Assembly (NCBI GenBank): GCA_028821125.1
Contig: JAPPHD010000085.1
Location: 1 to 42,367, forward strand
Reading direction: 5' to 3'
From: Gammaproteobacteria bacterium
GTDB taxonomy: Bacteria; Pseudomonadota; Gammaproteobacteria; Pseudomonadales; Azotimanducaceae
DNA: 42,367 nt
Below, one piece after another: positions 8,867 to 16,463 of the stretch. The notes below the pieces were generated by a model. The model made no database searches. It had not been told where the DNA came from and saw only the letters and a program-made list of their open reading frames with translations. The first letter of the stretch is position 1. Every line of letters starts with the position of its first letter. The position numbers were made by a program, and so were the translations under genes.

Positions 8867-9235
8867 CTAATATACCGCATAGGCATCGCTTTCACCCAGC
8901 CGGAATGCGAGGGTGCTCACCCGGTCTCGAAGTGCGACATTGCGCCCGTCGACCACCGGCGGCCGGAAGCGCCATTCGGCAAGCGCCTTCAGGGCCGCCT
9001 CCTCGAATACACCCTCGGGCTCGGCCTCCACCACTCGCAGATTGAACACGGTTCCGTCGACGCTGATGTCATACCGGAGCGTAACCTGCCCTTCGATTCC
9101 AGCCGACATTGCGCCCGGCGGATACACCGGGTCAGGCCCGGCAACGAACTGCAGCGGCCGCGGCGCCGCGGCGCAGCCTGCCATCAGCAGCAACAGCAGC
9201 ACGAACGGGCACTGCTTTCCCAGGGCGGATTTCAT
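8867..9235 (-). CDS. TonB C-terminal-domain lipoprotein
   Basis: About 122 residues from the ATG at 9235 (MKSALGKQC...); the frame is open further upstream but only this start gives a lipoprotein signal. The lipobox L-M-A-G-C ends at residue 21, so the mature protein would be lipid-anchored. The rest is a TonB-type domain: 'PDPVYPPGAMSAGIEGQVTLRYDISVDGTVFNLRVVEAEPEGVFEEAALKALAEWRF' has the family pattern Y-P-x-x-A ... G-x-V ... V-x-x-S-x-P-x-G-x-F-E-x-A-A ... W-x-F/Y. No TonB-like membrane helix and proline rod are present, so it is a stand-alone lipid-anchored variant, perhaps binding an outer-membrane or cell-wall partner. Confidence 0.8.
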   Translation of the reverse strand: MKSALGKQCPFVLLLLLMAGCAAAPRPLQFVAGPDPVYPPGAMSAGIEGQVTLRYDISVDGTVFNLRVVEAEPEGVFEEAALKALAEWRFRPPVVDGRNVALRDRVSTLAFRLGESDAYAVY

Positions 9236-9548
9236 GTTTGTGCAGACTACACCAGATCCATGCCCGAGTCCGTGGAGGCGGGCGCGCATCCGGCCGGTTT
9301 TCGCACGGAGGCGCACCGTCAGCCGGCGGCAGTGGCCCGCAGCCCCGATGCCGATCTCGATCCGGCCTTCATCGATGCGGTTCGAACCACGGCCTGGAAT
9401 GAGACGCGGCTCGGGGGACGTTTTGGCAGCCTGCAGGCCCGAGACCTGCGGCTGAACCCGGCGGGCGCCGTTTTTCTCCGCCCGGCGTGACGGTTCGGGC
9501 CGCCTTTGGGTCTATAATTCACCGTTTGCGTTTGCCTGGTGGACGGCG

Positions 9549-9836
9549 TTGGCCGAAACCCTGTTGACAGTCGAAGCTGCGGGCCTGTTGCTCCGGTCGC
9601 CGCACTGGACGGTGAGCGAGGTGCTCGACCTGCTCGACATCGGCGATGCCGAGTTTCGCGAGATGGTTCTGGACAACCGCAGCCTCGCCAATATTCTCGA
9701 ACGGCGCCGGCAGCACTGCGTCGATATTCAGGAGCGGCAGTGCCGGGCCTGCGGGGAGACGTTCGTCACGGCGACCTTTCGCAAGTACTGCGGCGCACCT
9801 GCCTGCCGGGCGGTGGCCAGAATCGAAAAAGACTGA
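9549..9836 (+). CDS. Small zinc-ribbon protein
   Basis: 95 residues from a TTG start (MAETLLTVEAAGLL...). No ATG or GTG start exists in frame before the conserved-looking N-terminal part, so the start is uncertain. The C-terminal third has a Cys pattern C-x2-C-x12-C-x4-C (CRAC ... YCGAPAC) fitting a treble-clef or zinc-ribbon fold. The N-terminal part is predicted helical, with 'TVSEVLDLLDIGDAEFREMVLDN'. It could be a small nucleic-acid or protein-binding factor. It lies upstream of the Rieske oxygenase gene on the same strand; a functional link is not established. Confidence 0.6.
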   Translation: MAETLLTVEAAGLLLRSPHWTVSEVLDLLDIGDAEFREMVLDNRSLANILERRRQHCVDIQERQCRACGETFVTATFRKYCGAPACRAVARIEKD

Positions 9837-9963
9837 CAGATACTTCCAAACCTTGCCGTGCCGCTCAACGCCGGAAAGGGCGAGGCCCTGTGGCGGGATA
9901 GGCGAGGCGCCGTAGCTGGACGCACGAGGAACGGGAAAACGGGCAACAGCAGGGAGCAGCAAA

Positions 9964-11307
9964 TTGACGATCAGGGTTGTCAATCACACCGGCAACGGCG
10001 TCGCCAACGCCAATTTCAGCAAGGAGCGCTACCTGAGCCCCGGATGGATGGACCGGGAGTGGGAACGCATCTGGGCCCGGTGCTGGCTGCTCGCGGGGCT
10101 TGAAAGCGACATCGCCGAGCCCGGCGACTTCTTCGTGTTCGACATGGGCCGCGAACAGGTTCTGGTCACCCGCGGCTCGGGCGGCGAGGTGCGTGCCTTC
10201 TACAACGTCTGCCAGCACCGGGGCAATCGCCTGGTGAGCGCCGAGCGCGGCCATGCCGACAGCTTCCGCTGCGCCTATCACGCCTGGACCTACGATGTGG
10301 ACGGCAACCTGGCCATCGTTCCCCACGAAGACCAGTTCCCGGCCGGCGTGCCCTGCGGAGAGCGCTCGCTGAAACCGGTGCACGCCGGCGTCTGGGACGG
10401 GTTCGTGTTCGTCTGCCTGGCCAACGACCCGCCGCCGCTCAAGGAATACCTCGGGCCGCTGGCCGACATGCTCGCGCCCTACCGCTTCCGCAACATGACG
10501 CTCACCGAAGACCAGACGGTGCATCACCACTGCAACTGGAAGGCGGTGGTGGACAACTTCAGCGAGCTCTACCACGTGGACTTCCTGCACCCCCAGCACA
10601 AGCGCATGGTGGACTGCTGCAACGACACGGTGCACCTGTTCGACAACGGCCATACCGGCCTGGAGGTGAAGGGCGCCACGGTGAACCCGCGCTTTCCCAT
10701 ACCGGAGGAGCCCACCGACATCCAGTCGGCCCAGTTGCGCAGCATCGGCCTCGACCCGGCCGACTTCCGCGGCCGGGTTCTGGATGTGCGCCGGGCCGTG
10801 CAGGAGCGCAAGCGCGAGGCGGGCCTGCGGTTCGGCTACGACTACTCGCCTTTTTCCGATAACCAGCTATCCGACGTCTGGCAGTTCAACCTGTTCCCTA
10901 ACACCATCCTCTCGTTCTCCGCGGAACACCTGTGGATACTGCGCCCGAGGCCGCACCCCACCGACCCGGGCCGGTGCTTCTTCGACAAGCTCAGCCTGGT
11001 GCTGTTCGCCGACCCCGCCTTGAGCGACGGCACCGTGAACCTCGTCCGGCCGGGGCGCAGCAAGGTGACCCTGGACGTATCCGGCAGCAGGCCAACCGAC
11101 TACAGGCGTCCCGACCGCGACGTCTTCGAGCACACCGAGATCCTCAACGGCAACCGCACCATGACCGACACCATCGACCAGGACATCGAACTGCTCGGCG
11201 GCGTGCAGGCCGGCATGGCCTCGAAAGGGTTCGACCGCGTCTGGCTCAGCGACGAGGAACTGCGCGTGCAGCACTTTCACAACGAGCTGGAGGCGCGGCT
11301 GGAATAG
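9964..11307 (+). CDS. Rieske aromatic-ring-hydroxylating oxygenase, large subunit
   Basis: 447 residues. The Rieske [2Fe-2S] site C-x-H ... C-x2-H is seen as CQHRG near residue 83 and CAYHAW near 103. The mononuclear iron site is E-L-Y-H-V-D-F-L-H near residue 200, with two His ligands, and the third acidic ligand should be in the C-terminal half. The start is a TTG with a good GGAG ribosome site 7 bases before it. Enzymes of this family add oxygen to aromatic or quaternary-ammonium substrates (for example choline or carnitine-type monooxygenases), using a separate reductase. No reductase or small subunit gene is adjacent, so the substrate cannot be assigned. Confidence 0.88.
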   Translation: MTIRVVNHTGNGVANANFSKERYLSPGWMDREWERIWARCWLLAGLESDIAEPGDFFVFDMGREQVLVTRGSGGEVRAFYNVCQHRGNRLVSAERGHADSFRCAYHAWTYDVDGNLAIVPHEDQFPAGVPCGERSLKPVHAGVWDGFVFVCLANDPPPLKEYLGPLADMLAPYRFRNMTLTEDQTVHHHCNWKAVVDNFSELYHVDFLHPQHKRMVDCCNDTVHLFDNGHTGLEVKGATVNPRFPIPEEPTDIQSAQLRSIGLDPADFRGRVLDVRRAVQERKREAGLRFGYDYSPFSDNQLSDVWQFNLFPNTILSFSAEHLWILRPRPHPTDPGRCFFDKLSLVLFADPALSDGTVNLVRPGRSKVTLDVSGSRPTDYRRPDRDVFEHTEILNGNRTMTDTIDQDIELLGGVQAGMASKGFDRVWLSDEELRVQHFHNELEARLE

Positions 11308-11358
11308 TCGATGTCCTACGCCGGCAATAGTCATGTTCTGCACGGTGTTGCAGACATT

Positions 11359-11510
11359 TGCCGGTTTCCGTTTACGCCCGGCTAACGGTACGATGGCCGG
11401 ACTCGACTCGAACGCAAACGGCCAGCCGTACGAGCCGTTCTGTCTCGCGGCAGGCAACAGGAGAATCCGACGTGGCGCCTGAAGCCTGGTACATCATCGC
11501 AATGGGAATC
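11359..11510 (+). repeat. Duplicated gene-leader segment, copy A
   Basis: This ~150-base stretch is clearly homologous to 13261-13411, in the same orientation. Both begin TGCCGGTTTCCGTT, share CAAACGGCCAGCCGTACGAG, and run through the ribosome site ACAGGAGAAT into the first codons of a small membrane protein (CCTGAAGCCTGGT...CATCATCGCAA). The duplication thus includes leader, ribosome site and N-terminal helix. Confidence 0.85.
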
Positions 11511-11597
11511 TCGATAGTGAATGCCATTGCCATATCGCATTGGTGGCTGCTCGCGGAGATCAGGAAAGCGTTCCGCGAATCGCGCTCCGAATGGTGA
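11472..11597 (+). CDS. Very small membrane protein (coiled-coil family, short form)
   Basis: 41 residues from the GTG at 11472, with GGAG 8 bases upstream: VAPEAWYIIAMGISIVNAIA, then ISHWWLLAEIRKAFRESRSEW. One hydrophobic helix is followed by a short charged tail. The leader and N terminus match the gene at 13373. The coiled-coil part found in the longer relatives is missing, so it may be a truncated copy. Its TGA stop overlaps the ATG of the next small gene by a few bases, suggesting coupling. Confidence 0.55.
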   Translation: MAPEAWYIIAMGISIVNAIAISHWWLLAEIRKAFRESRSEW

Positions 11598-11761
11598 CAC
11601 CGGAGTCTTGGTCCGTCATCGCAACGGGAATCGTGGTGCTGATTGCCATCGCCACCTCCAATCGCTCCATCCGGGCAGAGTTAAAGGGAGAGATCGGCGG
11701 GTTGCTCGGCCGCGGGCCGAATGAACCGAACGCAAGGCGGTCGAGCGCCAGTCCCAGTTAG
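11591..11761 (+). CDS. Small membrane protein (coiled-coil family, member 4)
   Basis: 56 residues. The ATG at 11591 (or GTG at 11594) gives MVTPESWSVIATGIVVLIAI followed by ATSNRSIRAELKGEI..., almost identical through the helix to the product at 13373 (VTPEAWSIIATGIVVLIAI then ATSHRSLRGEM). The tail is short and Ser/Arg-rich, so a long coiled coil is absent. It begins inside the end of the preceding gene. The close tandem pair suggests recent duplication of a tiny membrane-protein module. Confidence 0.55.
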   Translation: MVTPESWSVIATGIVVLIAIATSNRSIRAELKGEIGGLLGRGPNEPNARRSSASPS

Positions 11762-11876
11762 CCGGCACCATAACTACCGCCGCAGCCGGTTTTGCAAGAC
11801 CTGGTTGCCTTGCCCGCACAAGCAATCTTTAATAGCCGCACCGCTACTGCGCTTTCGATCGTCTTGAGGAGAATTC

Positions 11877-12290
11877 ATGCGAGCCCGCACTCTGGTCTTT
11901 TTTACCCTGATAGCCGCCCCGGCATTCGCCGACGAAGGTGCGATGGACTATCGCCACCACACAATGGAAGCCATCGGCGGCCACACCGTTGCCTTCTTCG
12001 ACATCCTGCAGGGCAAGGTCCCCCACTCGGACCACCTGGCGCTGCACGCTGGCGCCATCGCCGACCTGTCGGCGGTCGTCGGTACCGTGTTCGAGGTAAA
12101 CGCCCCCGGCGGCCACGCGCTGCCCGCAATCTGGGAAAACCCCGATGATTTCGCCTCCAAGGTCGCAGACTTCCAGGCCGCCGCCGAGGGCCTCCGCGAC
12201 GCCATCGCCTCCGGCGACGGGATCGGCCCGGCCGCTCAGGCGCTCGGGGGCGCCTGCAAGGGCTGCCACGACAACTACCGCGAGGAGTAA
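11877..12290 (+). CDS. Cytochrome c' / c556-type protein
   Basis: 137 residues with signal peptide (MRARTLVFFTLIAAPAFA|DEG) and a single c-type haem site CKGCH close to the C terminus (starting at residue 127), the layout of class II cytochromes. The helical body (residues 25-120) fits the four-helix bundle. A 'MEAIGGH' near residue 31 is where the family has its sixth ligand or methionine region. It acts in the periplasm and may carry electrons or bind NO. A strong ribosome site (GAGGAG) precedes the ATG. It faces a cytochrome b561-like gene with a shared hairpin between. Confidence 0.85.
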   Translation: MRARTLVFFTLIAAPAFADEGAMDYRHHTMEAIGGHTVAFFDILQGKVPHSDHLALHAGAIADLSAVVGTVFEVNAPGGHALPAIWENPDDFASKVADFQAAAEGLRDAIASGDGIGPAAQALGGACKGCHDNYREE

Positions 12291-12337
12291 CTCCCCGCTG
12301 CCGCAATCCGGCGGCCGCATACGCGTGGACGCCGGTT

Positions 12338-12395
12338 AACAATTGGGGTCAGAGTAAAAATTGGTACGACAGTTTTTACTCTGACCCCAATTGTT
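12338..12395. terminator. Perfect 23-bp inverted repeat between convergent genes
   Basis: The left arm is 12338-12360 and the right arm 12373-12395, perfectly complementary across 23 bp, with a 12-base loop. Each arm ends in a five-base A or T run on its inner side. It lies in the gap between the convergent cytochrome c' and cytochrome b561 genes and could end transcription from both sides. The motif TTGGGGTCAGAGTAAAA reads more like a dispersed repeat or MITE-type element than a terminator, so its origin may be mobile. Confidence 0.75.
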
Positions 12396-12433
12396 CGCAC
12401 ATCCCGATTCCCGTAGGCACCGGTGTGCTCCGA

Positions 12434-13075
12434 TTAGAAGTACTCAAGGGCACCCCAGACCAGTCCGCCGGCAATCGCCGCGGTGGCGAGCGCGCGCATC
12501 CAGTAATCTGGTGTCTCCGCAACATCCGCCGGTTTCGAGCCCGTGAACATCGCGAGCGGCGTGCTGTCCCGCCGCAACGCGTAGACCGCGTGCGCAAGCA
12601 GGTGCACGACGGCGCAGGCGATGATCCCCATGAACACGCGGTTATGAATCCAGGTGAGGTCGTTCGAGGTGTCCCCGGAGACATAACGCGCCAGCGGGCC
12701 CTCGTTGAAAATGGCGTCGTTGGCAAAGAGCCCCGTACCTGCCTGCACACCAGCAAGCACCACCATCGCGATCGCCATGGCCCGGCCCGGCGCGGTATGC
12801 GGATCGTCCACCCGGCCGCCCCGGAAGTGGCTGAAGAAGGCACGGGGCCCAACCCGGTAGATCGGCCACCGCGCATGAAGCCCGCCCCAGATCCCCCACA
12901 GCAAACGGAAGATCACCAGCCCAACCATCGTGCAGCCGAAGCGCATGTGCCAACTCAGCAGCGACAGGTCACCCGAAAGGCCCGTATACAACAGGCAACC
13001 GATGCAGATCGCGAACAGCCAGTGCCAGACTCGTAGCGGCCAGTCCCAGACTTTTACCCGTGTGGATTCAGTCAT
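12434..13075 (-). CDS. Cytochrome b561-family membrane protein
   Basis: 213 residues with four to five membrane helices and spaced histidines suited to b-type haem (VWHW near residue 17, SWHMRFG near 43, WIHNRVFMGII and VVHLLAHAVYAL further on). The family transfers electrons across the membrane from quinol to a periplasmic acceptor. The nearby soluble cytochrome c' (11877-12290) is a plausible partner, inferred only from proximity. The start ATG at 13075 is preceded by 'GCAAGGATGAC'. The ~300-base stretch from 13076 to the next gene holds its promoter region and the duplicated leader at 13261. Confidence 0.82.
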   Translation of the reverse strand: MTESTRVKVWDWPLRVWHWLFAICIGCLLYTGLSGDLSLLSWHMRFGCTMVGLVIFRLLWGIWGGLHARWPIYRVGPRAFFSHFRGGRVDDPHTAPGRAMAIAMVVLAGVQAGTGLFANDAIFNEGPLARYVSGDTSNDLTWIHNRVFMGIIACAVVHLLAHAVYALRRDSTPLAMFTGSKPADVAETPDYWMRALATAAIAGGLVWGALEYF

Positions 13076-13260
13076 CCTTGCTTCCTTCCTGCTGCCTCTA
13101 ACCTACCACCATTTAAATCCGTTCCGACTTCCACCACCACCACGCCGGTGATTCGGCGTACCGAAAATCGAGCAACGCGCTGATATTGTTGCCACAACTG
13201 CTGGCATGGTTGATGTCCTACATCAACGGTAGCCGATTTCTGTAGTAATGCGAGGGTAGC

Positions 13261-13411
13261 TGCCGGTTTCCGTTCCAGCAGCTTGGCGGTACGATGGCGC
13301 GACCAATATCAAATGCAAACGGCCAGCCGTACGAGCCGTTCCGTCTCGCGGCAGGTAACAGGAGAATTCGAAGTGACGCCTGAAGCCTGGTCCATCATCG
13401 CAACCGGAATC
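13261..13411 (+). repeat. Duplicated gene-leader segment, copy B
   Basis: Homologous to 11359-11510 in the same orientation, sharing leader, ribosome site ACAGGAGAAT and first codons. The region between 13076 and 13260 shows no gene. The two copies are 1.9 kb apart and enclose the cytochrome c' and b561 genes, so recombination between them could delete that block. Confidence 0.85.
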
Positions 13412-13723
13412 GTTGTCTTGATCGCCATTGCCACATCCCATCGTTCCCTGCGGGGGGAGATGCGGGGGGAGCATGGCCAACTGCGGCAGGAAATGGGCCA
13501 ATTGCGGGCGGCGATGGAAAAGTTGAACGAGCGCATGAATCATGTGGAAGTTTCGCTGACCGAGCGCATCAATCAACTGGAAACTTCGCTGACCGAACGC
13601 CTTTACAGGCTGCGGGAACGCCTCTCGCGGGTCGAGGGCACCCTGGACGCTGTCCGCGACTCCATCATCAGGGGCCGGCACGCAGCACCCAACCTCCAGC
13701 GTCCAGGCGCAGGTTCAACGTAG
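13373..13723 (+). CDS. Membrane-anchored coiled-coil protein (family member 5)
   Basis: 116 residues from the GTG at 13373, with GGAG 8 bases before it. An N-terminal hydrophobic helix (SIIATGIVVLIAIAT) is followed by charged heptad-like sequence: GEMRGEHGQLRQEMGQLRA, two similar units 'VSLTERINQLE' and 'TSLTERLYRLRERL', then 'LSRVEGTLDAVRDSI'. It resembles short coiled-coil proteins often found in environmental proteobacterial genomes; the role is unknown. The duplicated leader (13261-13411) links it to the very small proteins at 11472 and 11591. Confidence 0.7.
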   Translation: MTPEAWSIIATGIVVLIAIATSHRSLRGEMRGEHGQLRQEMGQLRAAMEKLNERMNHVEVSLTERINQLETSLTERLYRLRERLSRVEGTLDAVRDSIIRGRHAAPNLQRPGAGST

Positions 13724-13799
13724 CCAGCGTCCCTGCCGCCAGTATCGGCCGCGGCAACCGGCGCACCAGGCGTAGGGGCTGTCGGTGAATTCACGGGCG

Positions 13800-14786
13800 C
13801 TACCAACCGATTTCCACGACCGCCGCGCCGGTTATGCGGCCCGCCCTCAACTCATTCAACGCTGCAGACGTTGACTCAAGAGGAAACCTAGACACCTCCG
13901 TACGAACACCCGCCTTGCCGACCACGGCCAGGAATTCCTCACCGTCCCGACGGGTGAGATTCGCAACCGAGACGATGCGCCGTTCCCCCCAGAGGTCTGC
14001 ATAAGGAAACGCCGGGATATCCGACATGTGGATGCCCGCGCAAACCACCACGCCGCCCTTGCGCAGGTGCTTCAGCGCCACCGGAACCAGGTCGCCCACC
14101 GGGGCGAAAACAACGGCGGCATCCAGCTCCGTTTCCGGCCGCTCGCTCGACCCCCCGGCCCACACGGCGCCCAGGCTCCGCGCGAACGCCTGGCCGACCG
14201 CATCGCCGTCGCGGGTGAAGGCAAAGACCTCCCGCCCCTGCCAGGCCGCCAACTGGGTGAGGATGTGGGCGGCGTTGCCGAACCCGTAGAACCCCAGCCG
14301 CCGGGCATCGCCGGCCTTCGAGAGTGCCCGGTACCCGATAAGCCCCGCGCACAGCAACGGCGCCGCGTCCAGGTCGGAGAAGCCTTCCGGCAGCGCGAAG
14401 CAATAGCGCGCATCGGCCACCGTGTACTCTGCATACCCGCCATGACGCTGGTAGCCCGTAAACTCCGCCGCATCGCAGAGGTTTTCGGTGGCGTTCCGGC
14501 AGTAGGAACAGGCGCCGCAGGTATACCCGAGCCAGGGCACCCCGACCCGCATGCCCGGCTCGAGCGTCTCGACCCCGTTCACCGCCTCGACGGTACCCAC
14601 GATCTGGTGCCCCGGCACAATGGGATAGCGGCCGTCACGGATGTCGCCGTCCACCACGTGCAGATCGGTTCGGCAGACACCGCAGGCATGCACGCGAATG
14701 AGTGCCTCACCTACCGCCGGAACCGGTTTCGGCATCTCCCGAAACGCGAATTCCCCTCCCGGCTTGTCCAGCACCATGGCCTGCAT
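13800..14786 (-). CDS. Zinc-dependent alcohol dehydrogenase family protein
   Basis: 328 residues. The N-terminal GroES-like domain has the catalytic zinc cysteine in 'GVCRTDLHVVDGD' and the downstream 'GHQIVGTVEAV' (the family usually has GHE; here Q takes that place). The structural zinc motif is CGACSYCRNATENLC (four Cys). The cofactor domain shows 'GFYGFGNAAHILTQLA', a glycine-rich nucleotide site. This MDR family oxidises alcohols or reduces aldehydes with NAD(P). 'HQ' instead of 'HE' is also seen in several bacterial members. It is followed by mobA on the same strand 61 bases upstream. Substrate unknown. Confidence 0.87.
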   Translation of the reverse strand: MQAMVLDKPGGEFAFREMPKPVPAVGEALIRVHACGVCRTDLHVVDGDIRDGRYPIVPGHQIVGTVEAVNGVETLEPGMRVGVPWLGYTCGACSYCRNATENLCDAAEFTGYQRHGGYAEYTVADARYCFALPEGFSDLDAAPLLCAGLIGYRALSKAGDARRLGFYGFGNAAHILTQLAAWQGREVFAFTRDGDAVGQAFARSLGAVWAGGSSERPETELDAAVVFAPVGDLVPVALKHLRKGGVVVCAGIHMSDIPAFPYADLWGERRIVSVANLTRRDGEEFLAVVGKAGVRTEVSRFPLESTSAALNELRAGRITGAAVVEIGW

Positions 14787-14847
14787 GGTCGATATGGTAG
14801 CGAATCGTCAGCCCGGTGACTCGGCCGGGCGCAACGGCGCTTCAAGG

Positions 14848-15477
14848 TCACCCCCCTTGCTGAAGCAGCGCCTCCGCGGCTGCGAGATCCGCCGGCTGAT
14901 TAAGGTTGAAGAACGGATCGAACGGCTCAACGGCGTAATCGACTGCAGATAAACGATACCTGGCCATCCATCGATCCACTTTGCGAATGCCTTCCTCCAC
15001 CAGCGCACGACGCAATTCATGCCGCAACGCAACGGGCCACAGCGCAAACACCGGTTGCAGACGGCCACCCGACCGCGCACAGGCCAGCTCCGCGCCGCGT
15101 TCGATTTCCAGGGAGAGGCTGTGTACCAGGTCTTTCGGAAAGAACGGGGTATCCGTCGCAAAGCTCGCCACAAGGCCCGCGTCCGGTATCTGCCCGGCCA
15201 CCCAGTCCAACCCGGCCAGTACGCCGGCCAGCGGCCCCAGACCCTCCCCTGCAGTGTCGCCGATCACCGGCAGGCCGAAAGACGCGAATCGCCCCGCATC
15301 GCCGTTGGCATTCAATACCAACCGCTCCACCTGCGGCCCAGCCCGTTGGATCACATGCTCGAGCACCGTCTGCGTACCCAGCGTCATCAGGCACTTGTCT
15401 CCGCCTGCCAAGGACCCCATCCGCCGTGACCGCCCGCCCGCCAGCAACAAGCCCGCAATGACCGCAGGCCCCGTCAT
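14848..15477 (-). CDS. mobA: Molybdenum cofactor guanylyltransferase MobA
   Basis: 209 residues from the ATG at 15477; the frame opens 8 codons earlier but this ATG overlaps the stop of the doc gene by four bases (ATGA). The nucleotidyltransferase motif L-A-G-G-x-S-R-R-M-G is seen as LLLAGGRSRRMG, followed by GGDK. 'GPLAGVLAGLDW' and 'ATDTPFFP' are conserved MobA blocks (the D of TDTP binds metal). MobA attaches GMP to molybdopterin to make bis-MGD cofactor. Translational coupling to a toxin gene is unusual and means mobA expression may follow toxin-antitoxin autoregulation. Confidence 0.9.
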   Translation of the reverse strand: MTGPAVIAGLLLAGGRSRRMGSLAGGDKCLMTLGTQTVLEHVIQRAGPQVERLVLNANGDAGRFASFGLPVIGDTAGEGLGPLAGVLAGLDWVAGQIPDAGLVASFATDTPFFPKDLVHSLSLEIERGAELACARSGGRLQPVFALWPVALRHELRRALVEEGIRKVDRWMARYRLSAVDYAVEPFDPFFNLNQPADLAAAEALLQQGG

Positions 15478-15872
15478 CCGGAGCCGCGCGCCCGAAACCA
15501 CTCGGCGAGTTCGCGTTCGCCGACTTTTCCGGCGGCCATCCGTTCCATCACTTGCACGGCCTCCAGCGCCTCGAATTCGAGGCTGACACCGTTCTGTGCG
15601 AGAAACAGGCGCGCGGTAACCCAGGCCGTGCGCTTGTTACCGTCCGAGAAGCCGTGGTTCATCGCCAACCCGTACGCGTACGCCGCGGCCAGATCGGCCC
15701 AGTCGGGATCGCCGTAGTTCGCCAGATTGACCGGGCGTGCCAGGGCTGACTCAATCGCGCCCCGGTTGCGAATGCCGTCAAGGCCGCCATGCTCCGCTAT
15801 CTGTCGGTCGTGAACCGCGAATACGGCCGATGGTTTCACCCACACCCAGGCGCCCGGGCCCTGGTCGCTCAC
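15474..15872 (-). CDS. doc: Doc-type (death-on-curing, Fic fold) toxin
   Basis: 132 residues. The Fic/Doc active-site motif H-x-F-x-D-G-N-K-R is present as HGFSDGNKR at residues 73-81. Doc enzymes phosphorylate elongation factor EF-Tu and block translation. The helical N-terminal part has the Doc-like 'IAEHGGLDGIRNRGAIESALARP'. The ATG at 15872 overlaps the TGA of the antitoxin gene by four bases, typical of a toxin-antitoxin operon. The usual Phd antitoxin is replaced here by an AbrB-type protein. Confidence 0.9.
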   Translation of the reverse strand: MSDQGPGAWVWVKPSAVFAVHDRQIAEHGGLDGIRNRGAIESALARPVNLANYGDPDWADLAAAYAYGLAMNHGFSDGNKRTAWVTARLFLAQNGVSLEFEALEAVQVMERMAAGKVGERELAEWFRARGSG

Positions 15873-16096
15873 TTCGCAAGCGCCCGCAGCACCTCCCGGT
15901 CGTCATGCATGATCTCCTCGGCGAGCGCCATCTGCCGGGCAAACTCCGGATCGTAGGGAGTCAGCCGATAGCTGCCGTCCGGCGCCTCGGTCAAATGCAG
16001 CGTATCGCCCTTCTTTACCCGTAGCCGCGCCATGGCCTCCTTGGTCAGTATCACGCCCGCTGACGCGCCGACGGTCGTTACCTTGAATGAGAGCAT
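15869..16096 (-). CDS. AbrB/MazE-type antitoxin
   Basis: 75 residues. The N-terminal swapped-hairpin (SpoVT-AbrB) domain shows 'VTTVGASAGVILTKEAMARLRVKKGDTLHLTE', the usual 'vpkaiRkalglkkGD' pattern. The C-terminal tail (PEFARQMALAEEIMHDDREVLRALAK) is helical and would wrap the Doc toxin. It should bind DNA at the palindrome at 16128-16149, repressing its own operon. Operon order is antitoxin, toxin, mobA. Confidence 0.88.
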   Translation of the reverse strand: MLSFKVTTVGASAGVILTKEAMARLRVKKGDTLHLTEAPDGSYRLTPYDPEFARQMALAEEIMHDDREVLRALAK

Positions 16097-16127
16097 CGAG
16101 TCTCCTGCCGTTTCGTCCGCTCCACCG

Positions 16128-16149
16128 CTATATAATAAATATTATATAG
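16128..16149. promoter_or_regulatory. Palindromic operator/promoter of the antitoxin-toxin operon
   Basis: Arms of 10 bp (CTATATAATA and TATTATATAG) are separated by two bases and perfectly complementary. It contains TATAAT-like hexamers on both strands and is the AT-richest spot around, about 30 bases upstream of the antitoxin ATG at 16096. This is where an AbrB-type antitoxin would sit to block its own promoter. Confidence 0.75.
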
Positions 16150-16199
16150 TGATCGCCACAACCAGAACACCACTCTTTTCGGAACCCTACCTCTGGCCC

Positions 16200-16375
16200 A
16201 CCTACCTTCCCGTTGGGGACACCTACCTTCGGATTTAAGGACACCCACCTTTCCGTTGGGGACACCTACCTTCCGGATTCAAGGACACCCACCTTCAGAT
16301 TGGGGACACCCACCGTTGCCAGATTGGCAAAAAAGCAGGGACAAAAAGCAGGGACACCCACCTTCCGGACACCCT
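16200..16375. repeat. Direct-repeat patch, ~21-23 bp period
   Basis: About six degenerate units of the form GGACACC-(T/C)-ACCTTCCG, alternating between a 'GTTGGGGAC' and a 'GATTTAAGGAC' type. The last unit is interrupted by CAGGGACAAAAAGCAGGGAC. The patch lies upstream of the DUF3604 gene, in the 16150-16463 stretch, which holds no gene. It is not a CRISPR array: units are too short and there are no spacers. Similar GGGGACACC-type repeats may mark dispersed repeat elements. Confidence 0.8.
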
Positions 16376-16463
16376 CACGTCCCGCAGGAACAGGCGCAGT
16401 TGCATCCTTGCCCTGGAACCAGCAAAGTCGCCGCCCATTGCGATCTCAGCACGAGGGTTCCAA

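Noticed and set aside
9260-9490. 76-residue plus-strand frame between the TonB-like lipoprotein and zinc-ribbon genes
   Set aside because: No ribosome site, no recognisable motif; composition fits chance openness of high-GC DNA.
16200-16375. Possible CRISPR array
   Set aside because: Period is ~22 bp, units abut without unique spacers, and no cas gene is near.
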